This document shows positions 56,289 through 64,000 of a stretch of 64,000 nucleotides of DNA, in pieces. The first letter of the stretch is position 1. Every line of letters starts with the position of its first letter. The stretch is from Phytophthora quininea. Lineage: Eukaryota > Oomycota > Peronosporomycetes > Peronosporales > Peronosporaceae. Location: the NCBI GenBank assembly GCA_011947345.1, contig JAAVTG010000531.1:124001-188000 (forward strand), given 5' to 3'. Below the pieces are notes generated by a model. It had not been told where the DNA came from and made no database searches. It saw only the letters and a list, made by a program, of their open reading frames with translations. A program made the position numbers and the translations under genes.

Positions 56289-56856
56289 AGCAAGACACGA
56301 CAAGGGAATGCCAAAACTTCGTTGGATGTGAACCATTGCTGGTAGGACTTTCGTCACCGAGCTGATACCAATGCGGCTGTCGAGATCGAGTGGTTGGGCA
56401 GATCCTCTACGAATCCAAATTTCTCGAGCACGACAGCCTCCAAGAAAGTTGACAGCCTCTAGCATGCAAGTAACAGCTAAAAACACCCCGCGGGAAGTGT
56501 TCGAATGAGTCTGTCTCATGTGGATCCGACGTGCTGCCAATTCGTGTGCATTCCTCCTTTTAACCAGCATCGCATTTCGTAACTGCATTTCCTCGAATTT
56601 TGCCAGGTGCGACAGCCTTGAGCACTAGTCGCCAACCACAGCAAATATATAACGGTTGAACTGCGATGGCTGGGATTATTGTGGCTGTGTGGATCAAGAG
56701 AATCGTTCACGAACGCAGGAATCGATGAATGATCATCATTTGCTTGGCAAGCGACGTCCCAGTGTAACGTAGCGCCAACCAAAGCGGAAACGGTTTGGCG
56801 AATGGGCACGCCAACGCTGTCTGTATCTCTCTCGAACAAGTCAGAGCCGCCCCAAA
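56289..56856. other. Spacer
   Basis: About 570 bases; no supportable gene. The minus-strand ORFs mostly overlap the 3' end of the coiled-coil gene. Confidence 0.4.
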
Positions 56857-56874
56857 CTCATTTCCACTTTCGCC
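56857..56874 (+). promoter_or_regulatory. Strong oomycete initiator/flanking element
   Basis: CTCATTTCCACTTTCGCC, 44 bases before the ATG at 56918, is the best match in this window to the oomycete core promoter GCTCATTYYNCAWTTT. Confidence 0.65.
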
Positions 56875-56917
56875 TTGAAAGCCTGAAGCGTCCAGCCACT
56901 ACCCAAGCAAGAACACA

Positions 56918-57199
56918 ATGACCGTCGTCCGCAACGCCGAAGTCGATGCTTCCCGATTCCGCAAGGAACTACTATTCGTCTGCTGCAAGAGCGACGACGC
57001 CGATGCGGATCGATTCCGACAGCTTAAAGAGTAAGTTGGTACCTCACTAGATGATCTATCGAGAATACCAAACACTTACAGCGTTGTACTTTACAGGATC
57101 CTTCCTAGCCCCACCGACAAGATGATCTCTCCAGTCTCAAAAGCTCTCCGAGCACAGCGGACGATCTTTACCACGAGGAACCGAGTCTGCACGGCTTAA
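56918..57199 (+). CDS. Small conserved-looking protein, about 71 residues, unknown
   Basis: Not recognised. Exon 1 (56918-57030) reads MTVVRNAEVDASRFRKELLF then VCCKSDDADADRFRQLK; a 66-nt intron (GTAAGT to TTACAG) leads to exon 2 (57097-57199), ILPSPTDKMISPVSKALRAQ, ending NRVCTA. Phase-2 joining is exact, and a very good core promoter lies just upstream, which together argue for a real gene despite its size. Confidence 0.6.
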
Positions 57200-57452
57200 G
57201 GTCTGAAGCCTACCGTCTCGTAAATACCCTTTTCCCAGTCCACGGTGAAGCAAGCGCACAGCAAGATCGACTCAAGTCTGCGCAGACGCATCAAGCCAAA
57301 ACCTTCGGCAATGGACACGGAGCGGCAATTTTCCTCCACAGCCACTCCGTTTAACCACACACAATAAAGAACCAGCATCTTTAGCTAGAATTGTGCCACA
57401 ACTTGAAGTCGTCTTCAACGTCATCTTCGCGTTTTCATTGGCTGAAATCGCG

Positions 57453-57466
57453 TCATTTTCAAAATC
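57453..57466 (+). promoter_or_regulatory. Initiator-like core promoter of VPS26C
   Basis: TCATTTTCAAAATC, 7 bases before the start codon at 57474, fits the oomycete initiator. A reverse CCAAT (ATTGG) lies at 57437-57441. Confidence 0.55.
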
Positions 57467-57473
57467 CTTCGTC

Positions 57474-58760
57474 ATGAGCTCGACGCTGGACATCAAGCTC
57501 AACCGCGTCGACCGCATCTTCCACCCACATGTGCGCCCTCAGCTGGCCCTCTACTGTGCTACCAGCTCCGCTCTAAACTTTATTTTTCTCCTAGGAAGTT
57601 GTACAGGGCCAAGTGATCATCTCGTCGCCTAAAGGCTTCTCCCACCAGGGCCTGGCCATGAAAGTGGAGGGCAGTGCCAGGCTCCAGTTGTCCAGCAAAA
57701 GCGCCGGCCTCTTCGACGCCTTCTACAACCAAGTGGCTCCCATGGAGCTCGTCTATTTCCACCTGCCAGTGGCTCCGGCCGGCAAAGTTCCCCGGGATCT
57801 CCAAGTTCCCATTTGAGTTTGAGCTGCAGGGCAACGACGGCCAAGAGCTGCTGGAGACGTACCATGGGGTGTACGTCTCCGTTAAGTACGAGATTGTGTG
57901 CGACTGCATCCGAGGCATCATGAAGAACAAGCTCCATAAGTCTCTGGAATTTGTAGTGGAAGTGCCGGTGCGTGACGAGTTTTTGAACCGAAGTATAATG
58001 ATGATGATGATTTAATAATTTTTATTAATGTACAGCTGAGAGAGCCTTTGCCGGACTCGCCGGAAGAGTTCCAGATCACACCTGATTCACTGGAGAACGT
58101 CCGAGCGGTGAGGAAGATGGCATTTTATTATTTTTATTGTGTGAGCTAAACGTGCGTTGTGGCCTTCCAGCAAAGTTTGTCGGCGGTACCATATTTCCAC
58201 ATCACTGGAAAGGTACATCGCACAAATTGTCCTGTCAACATGCCATTCACAGGAGAGGTACGAAGTGATTGCTTCTTCCTAGAGTACTGCAAGATTGCTA
58301 AAATTGTTCAGACACGCCGTATTAGATAATGATTGAGGAGGCAAAGAGCCCGATCAAATCCGTCGAGCTGCAACTGATTCGGGTGGAGAGTGTGGCCCAT
58401 GCAGAAGGAGTGGCACGAGACGGTACGCTGCTCCTGTATTATTTCGTAGTGGACATTTGTTAACATTGGGAATGTAAATATCGAGCAGCGACGGAAATTC
58501 AAAACGTTCAAATCGGATGGGGCGACGTGTGTCGGCAAATGGCGATCCCGATCTACATGATTTTCCCGCGGTTGTTCACGTGCCCAACGATGCTGACTCC
58601 TGGTAAGTAATTTGTTTGTGGTTGTACCAAGTCGACAGACACCTCATTGATGTACACTTCTGGTTCAGCATTTAAAGTCGAGTTCGAGACGAATGTCGTC
58701 GTGCTTTTTGAGAACGGCAACATGATCACGGAGAATTTTCCGATCACGCTGTATCGATAG
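57474..58760 (+). CDS. VPS26C: VPS26C (DSCR3), retriever complex subunit
   Basis: Arrestin-fold subunit of retriever, which recycles endosomal cargo with the Commander complex. Exons 57474-57530 (MSSTLDIKLNRVDRIFHPH), 57595-57967, 58036-58107, 58171-58257, 58326 to about 58421, then two more to 58760. Diagnostic stretches are VVQGQVIISSPKGFSHQGLA, ETYHGVYVSVKYEIVCD, SLEFVVEVP, RTNCPVNMPFTGE, KSPIKSVELQLIRVESV, ATEIQNVQIGWGDVCRQMAI, PIYMIFPRLFTCP and MITENFPITLYR. One indel in the C run at 57790-57793 breaks the frame before KFPFEFEL. It is closer to DSCR3 than to VPS26A/B because of GWGDVCRQM-type motifs. Confidence 0.93.
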
Positions 58761-58990
58761 GCACGAGATTGTTCCAAGGACTGCAGAATCAAGTCAATAC
58801 TAACCCGTCATAAGGCTCTTAAGCGCTGATCATACTTGATTGTGTACGACGTCGATGGATTCGCTAGCACCAATATGGCGGGATTTTTTTAACTCACATT
58901 AATCCCTTTTGCTATGGCAGAACGCTGTCGCCCGAACACCAAATCTTCTAAGGAACTTGTATGCTCGTGCTTGCATCCGTAACGCGCCAC

Positions 58991-60364
58991 CTATTTGTTA
59001 CGCTTGAAAATCTTGCTCACTAGAAGAGCAAACACTTCCGACGGCATGATCGTTACCTGAGCGATCTCCTCACACAGGGTTTTGTACGTCTCGTCCTCGT
59101 AACGATGATACACAGAGGCGAGATCCAGCTCATTATACAGCTTCTTGACGGCCGCAATGGCGTTCGGGTCGTTGCGACCGTAGTTTTGCTTTAAGGTTTC
59201 TTTCTGCTCAGGCGTCGCGCGGTCGAGAGCCTGAACAACCAGCCAGCTGCATTTGTTGTCTTGAATGTCCGTGCCAACCTTGCCGATCACCTTCTCGTCG
59301 CCGTAGCAGTCGAGGAAGTCATCCTGGATCTGAAAGTATTCTCCGATCTGCACGCACAGCTTCTTGGCGAGATCGTGCGAAGGTTCGTCGACGACGCCAC
59401 TGAGAAACATGGCGGAAGCAGCTGAGAGGTAGAACGTGTAGTACGCCGTCTTGTTGATCACAATCTGGCGGTAGCTGGAAGAAATCATGGTGCTATCGTT
59501 AGAACATGTGAAGACAGCGATTATTGCAGCAAGAACTCACCGCTCCACAGTAAAACGATCGAGATCCACCTCCTTATCCAGTGGCTGGGCTGTCAAATCT
59601 AGCAGCTGGCCGATCTCCGTGTGGAAAACAACCTGGTCATTTGGATACAAAGCCGTTAGAAATGGCATTCTACGTCATGTACAGCATTTTCACCTACGTC
59701 ATGGAAGGTCTCAAACAGATCAACGTAGAATGGTTCCGAGCGGAAATGCTTCTTGATGATCTGGAAGACGAACGCCTCCAGCAAGAACGCATCATTGATA
59801 GCGATCATCTTGACATGGGGCTTGCGGTACCAGCACGGCTGGCCGCGACGCGTGATAGACTCGTCCATGATATCGTCCGCCACCAAGAAGAAGGCTTGCA
59901 GCTGTAAATCCCCAATAACAAAAACTGTCAATTCTCCCTCGATAAAACCCACCACATTTATTTTATTACCCACCCACTCAATGCACCAGCCCAGAATACT
60001 GGCCTTCTCCTTCAGCTCCGGCGTCAGCACTTTGCCCGGCGCCATCGCCTGCGTGCTGTCACAAACGCAGCCAAAGAACACGTTAGCATCAACAATAATA
60101 TAATGCTATAATAATCTTATCGTTGCGTCCCACCAGTGGACGACGCTGATGCCGCGGTTGAGCTTGCCACCGATGCAATTGTAGTCGATGACCTGGTTCA
60201 CCCAGTCCAGCGCCTCCTGGGGCAGCTGGTGCTTGGTACGCAGCAGCTCCAGCACCTCCAGCTTGAGCTTGTCACACACAGTGATAAATTCTGCAGCAAA
60301 ATGCAATCAGTGCGCTGTACTAGTACAAGCAAGTGGCATCATCACCTTCACGTTCCTGCGCCAT
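58991..60364 (-). CDS. FPPS: Farnesyl diphosphate synthase
   Basis: Makes farnesyl diphosphate from IPP and DMAPP/GPP for ubiquinone, dolichol and protein prenylation. Exon 1 (60364-60346) MAQERE, exon 2 from 60290 ([28 protein letters not shown]). Next exons give [18 protein letters not shown], then [20 protein letters not shown] (first aspartate-rich motif DDIMD), [39 protein letters not shown], and the last exon [33 protein letters not shown] (second motif DDFLD) and [20 protein letters not shown]. It ends KIFKRNK. About 345 residues. Introns retain short open frames that must be removed. Divergent with TTC29. Confidence 0.95.
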
Positions 60365-60464
60365 GGTTGGGGATCGAAAAGTGAGCCCTACGATCGCACT
60401 AAGTACGTTTGTGATCGAGATGGCTACATTTGCGATGCGAAACGACGCGAGTTCAATTGACACA
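60365..60464. promoter_or_regulatory. Divergent promoter FPPS / TTC29
   Basis: About 100 bases between opposed start codons (60364 minus, 60465 plus). The plus-strand frame is open through it, so TTC29 could start as early as 60333, but that would overlap FPPS exon 1. Confidence 0.5.
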
Positions 60465-61874
60465 ATGATGGCGAGCAAGAAGAGCTGGCACGAGAATGGC
60501 GAGCGGATGGCAGGACCAAGCGAGAGGAGGGTGGTGAAGGAGACCCAGCAGAGACCTGTAAGAGCTCGACCCATGAGAGGAGCAGCTGCCACCCCAGGAA
60601 CTGCCAATGGATCGAGTAGTATCAACTGGAAGGACAATGGAGACTCTGGGATTAATTCGCTCACCGACCAACAAGCCAAGATGAAGGAGGACGTCTGCAC
60701 ACAGCTCTTGATTGACGGGTATGTTCAGTCCTATGTGGATCTGTTCTACCTCACACATCGCAACGATCCCGCGCCGCAACACCGAGGAGGTGAAACCCAA
60801 CAGAACTCCAGTGAAGGGAAAACGAGGGACTTAACGAGTCTCGAGCTGCCCGAGATGGAGTTCCTTCGCGATCAGCTAGTGGCTGCAGAGCATTGTAAAC
60901 GGCGTGGGGAGATCCCGGATGTAATGGCTGCGTACGACAGCTTGGCGACGTATTGTGGCGAAAAGCACGACACCAAGACCATGATCTTTTTCTACGAAAA
61001 GTGTCTGGAGATTGCAAGACTCGTCAAGGACCAAGTCGGTGAGATGCGTGTACTGAGTCAGATCGGAGGTGGATATCATGCTGCTGGAGAACTAGAGCAA
61101 GCGCAGCAGTATCTGGAGCAATATGTTTCAATAGCCAAGGTGGTGTACGAGCACGAGGATGACGATGAACTGCGAGGGCAAGCGTACGCGCAGCTCGGAA
61201 AAGTCTATGTAGATCTTGCATTACGACACGAACAAGACAAGCAATTCATTGCGGCGATCGAGCTATACAAGCTTCGGCTGGACTGCGAAACAAAGTCACA
61301 GGACGCTGAGGCCCAAGCTCACGCGCAGTTCAAAATCGGTACCTGTTACAACGCGCTCAATGAGCCAGCCAATGCGTTGCCATTCCTCGAGACAAATGTA
61401 AGGGTAGTCCTCTGATCGAGAGGTAGACAATTCCCCCTAACAAATGTCTAAAGCTTGCAGCAGCGCGCCAGAATCGAGACCCAGAGAGCGAGGGAAATGC
61501 ATGCTGCGTTGGCTACGACCCACGAGAAACTGGGCAACCAGCAGCTCTCCATAGAGTTCCTGAACCAATACGTGAACATCGCTACTCGAGCCGAGAACGT
61601 CGCGAATCAGGCTGACGCCTGTGCTCGTCTCGGTCAGATATACACCGCCTCACAAAATGTCTCTCGAGCACGTGAGATGCACGAGAAGAACTATGAGCTG
61701 GTCCAAGCAGTAGCCACACGGACTGGCGACCGTGTGGCCCAGAACATCTCCCGCGTCAGTGTTGGCGCCGCTCGCGCCAATGACAAATTGTCCACTCTGC
61801 TCACCCTCGTCAAGGACGATTTCCACGGTCTGCTGGCCTGGAAAAACACCCGTGCATTACCCACGGCCGAATAG
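60465..61874 (+). CDS. TTC29: Tetratricopeptide repeat protein 29-like
   Basis: TPR protein linked to axonemal dynein and flagellar transport. Preferred start MMASKKSWHENGER at 60465. Exon 1 runs to 61397 and exon 2 from 61461 to 61874; the 63-nt intron (GTAAGG to TTGCAG) is phase 0 after FLETN. TPR units include LATYCGEKHDTKTMIFFYEK, LSQIGGGYHAAGELEQAQQY, AYAQLGKVYVDLALRHEQDK, FKIGTCYNALNEPANALPFL and LGQIYTASQNVSRAREMHEK. The C terminus contains RVSVGAARANDKLSTLLTLV and LLAWKNTRALPTAE, similar to TTC29. It implies the organism retains flagella. Confidence 0.82.
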
Positions 61875-61955
61875 CCCACTTCCACTGCATCGTAGAGCCC
61901 AATAACTGCAATCTCCAGCTACCGAATCCCATCACTTTTATTGTTTGTGTCTTCT

Positions 61956-62364
61956 CTACTCGGACGGCACAGGAGGGTCCTCTGTGGGCGGGTCCACGAT
62001 GCTCACTCGCAGCAGTCGACCGTCCACCTCCTGGCCGTTCATCTCACTAGCAGCCTCCAGCGCCTCGTCGAAGGTCGAATACACCAACGACGCCCACAGA
62101 TGGCGAGACGAGTGCTCGGGCTCCACCAGTTTAGCCTCCTCCAGCGTCCCGTAGCCAGCAAAGATTTCATGCAGTCGCATCTCGTCCGTCTTCCAGTGCA
62201 GACCTAGCAATAGTGCATAGATTAGAGTCAATGTGAATTGATAGTAAGCAAAGAGACCTACCGATGACGGAGACGTGTGTGGACAGCAGGCGGAAGCTGC
62301 TGGGCTGCGCGCTGCAGCGACGCAGTGCGAGCCGCATGCCTTGACGCATCGCCATGGCCATCAT
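61956..62364 (-). CDS. Small RRM RNA-binding protein, probably mitochondrial
   Basis: Exon 1 starts MMAMAMRQGMRLALRRCSAQ (62364), a basic leader fitting mitochondrial import, and ends THVSVI/G with a GTAGGT donor near 62260. Exon 2 begins after an acceptor near 62204 with LHWKTDEMRLHEIFAGYG. The RRM fold runs VSVIGLHWKTDE (RNP2 region) to SSRHLWASLVYSTFDEALEA (RNP1 region: G-F/Y positions are replaced by W-A-S-L-V-Y) and RLLRVSIVDPPTEDP. About 115 residues, single RRM. RNA target unknown. Convergent with TTC29 (81 bases apart). Confidence 0.8.
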
Positions 62365-62599
62365 GACCAAAATGCGACACAAATATACAGGTCGTACACA
62401 AATATATATAAAGAGTATAGATTATAGGAGTAGGGTTCCATTTCGACATCTTGATAAAAAACCATCAAGCGCAGGAAGGCCCGCGTTGATTACCTTCTCT
62501 AGCTGTCCACAGCAGCTCCGCAGCTCATCCGCTTAGTTGGTTGTCGCTGACTTTCATATATCTACGTTGTCCATCGAAATCACGTCGTCTGGAGCTCAA

Positions 62600-64000
62600 A
62601 TGGCGCAGATAGCAGGCGACAAAATGATGATGGAAGTGCCGACGCCCCCAACCAGCAGCGGGGGCGACTCCAGACCCCGCGCACGCATCACTGAGCAGAC
62701 AGAGTGTGCTTCCAGTACTGAAGTTCTGGAAGGCCTTTGACCTGGACAGCAAGCGCGTGCAGCTGGACTCCCAGGGCAGCACCATGAAGAGCGACAAGGA
62801 CGCCAGTGTGCGCTCCCGCAAGAAGCTGGCAGAGACCACCAAACACTTTCGAAGACTCACTAGCGACGCTGAAAAGCCACTAGTGCTGGGCCTCTATTGA
62901 AGGCGTACCAGGAGGAAATCGACCACTTGACCAGACGCGCCAAGTTCTCGGAGAACGCCTTCTTCCAGCTGTACAAGGGACTATACGCTGCACCCGATCC
63001 TGCGCCGGCATTGGCCTTTGTAACGTCGAGCTCTGGGGGCGAAGACTTGACGGAGGAGAACAAGAAGCTGAAGAAGGAGCTGAAGGAATTCGAAGCAGAG
63101 TTTGCGTCGCTCAAGAACCAGGACATTACGATCCGGAACTTGGAGGAACAAGTCGCAGCCGCAGCCAGGGAAAGAGAGGATGCAGTGCATCAGCAAGTAG
63201 AGCAGCGAACGAGGGAGTTGGAGACGCAAATGGAAAACGCCAAGCTAGAATGGGCCCAGCAGCGACGCGACTACGAGCGACAACTAGAATCTTCTCGTGC
63301 TGAGCTACGCGAAGCCTTTTCTCGTATGGATGCCATGCAGTCGGACTTGTTTGCCCACAAGCAGCGCTCTGGGTTGGCTCGCAATGCGCTTGATGCCGAG
63401 ATGGAGGCGATTTCGCAGGAATCGATTCTCTCGCAGACGTTGCAGTTGGAGAACGCGCAGCTCAAGAAACAGCTAGATGAGTTACTGAGTGCTTCCACCT
63501 CATCCGAGACTTTTGACGTGCATACGTCCGCTTCATCGAATGCCGGTGTGGATACTGCTGGTGAAGGCCTTCAGTCTGCGAGAGAAGTGCAGGCTGAACA
63601 AGATGCGGTCGTTGCAGCACTTCGACAAGAGGTGTTCCGTCTCAAGGAGGCAAAAGCAACAGCAAGTGCTGCTGCGACAGAAGAGTCTGCGCGTCTCAAG
63701 ACTGCATTGGAAAAAGCTGAGCAAGCAAAAGAGACTTGGAGGGTCAGTTGGCTGCACGGCCCACGATCGAGAAGTTCCACGAGGTCACCCGCAAGCTGCG
63801 CGTCCTGCAGCAGCTTGAATACAACATCGTGGATGAAGACGAGGTCAAGGGTGACAATTCTTCTGTAGACACAGAAGCTACGGGCGATAGCAAGAGTGCG
63901 AATGGTCTAGAGGCAGCCACAGTCGAGGTCGAGAAGATTTTGGTGTCTCGTGTTCGTCGTCTCGAGCATTCTCTCCAGGAATGTGAACGGACGCTGGTCG
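62600..64000 (+). CDS. CASP / CUX1-type Golgi coiled-coil protein (partial)
   Basis: Golgin-like membrane-tethering protein. The N terminus starts MAQIAGDKMMMEVPTPPTSS at 62600; VLPVLKFWKAFDLDSKRVQL is the diagnostic CASP opening. It continues with RRAKFSENAFFQLYKGLYAA (preceded by LKAYQEEIDHLT), APDPAPALAF, then long coiled coils (ELKEFEAEFASLKNQDITIR; LESSRAELREAFSRMDAMQS), and LAARPTIEKFHEVTRKLRVL, the conserved CASP block. It runs off the right edge. Three homopolymer indels need fixing: 62660-62664 (one G too many), 62888-62890 (one G missing) and 63727-63730 (one A missing). The C-terminal membrane anchor is beyond this window. Confidence 0.88.

Overview
Organism. The window looks like nuclear DNA from a peronosporalean oomycete, most likely a Phytophthora-like species. 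The support is: genes split by short GT-AG introns of about 60-90 bp and packed closely; a GPCR fused to a phosphatidylinositol-phosphate kinase, an architecture characteristic of oomycetes; copies of TCATTYY-N-CAWTTT-like oomycete core promoters just upstream of several start codons; and Crypton-type tyrosine recombinase and hAT transposon debris. TTC29-like and lebercilin-like genes suggest a lineage that still makes flagellated zoospores. Species cannot be fixed from the sequence alone.

Layout. (1) 1-18 kb is a gene-dense housekeeping block: CNOT10 (partial), PRP8, a small coiled-coil protein, a TKL kinase with an N-myristoylation motif, a two-thioredoxin-domain PDI ending in KEEL, and MED14. 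(2) 18-22.5 kb is a decayed transposon patch: Crypton recombinase pseudogene, DDE (pogo/Tigger-like) fragment, BED-finger fragment, and an uncertain membrane-protein locus. (3) 22.9-34.8 kb holds a coiled-coil membrane protein, GPCR-PIPK, eEF1B-gamma, a broken membrane-protein gene, a YbjQ-like protein, and an unrecognised gene with a twofold internal repeat (called gene X here). (4) 34.8-51 kb is a rearranged region. It contains a hAT element with a perfect 8-bp target-site duplication and a RING-like cargo ORF, a hAT nested inside an older hAT, and a 1.8-kb inverted repeat around a choline-transporter-like (CTL/SLC44) gene. One inverted-repeat junction joins the first exon of a gene X copy in frame to the 3' half of the CTL gene. 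(5) 51-64 kb is again housekeeping: NF-YC, a triose-phosphate/nucleotide-sugar transporter, a lebercilin-like protein, a small ORF gene, VPS26C, farnesyl diphosphate synthase, TTC29, an RRM protein and CASP (partial).

How the genes relate. They serve separate cell functions (splicing, transcription, mRNA decay, ER folding, translation, phosphoinositide signalling, endosomal and Golgi traffic, isoprenoids, cilia) and form no pathway cluster. Many are arranged as divergent pairs sharing 70-370 bp, such as PRP8/coiled-coil, FPPS/TTC29, TPT/lebercilin-like and CTL/gene X.

Quality caveat. Many conserved genes have one-base frame breaks at short homopolymers, including PRP8, PDI, MED14, NF-YC and CASP. 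I read most of these as assembly errors, so frames and exon joins below are provisional.
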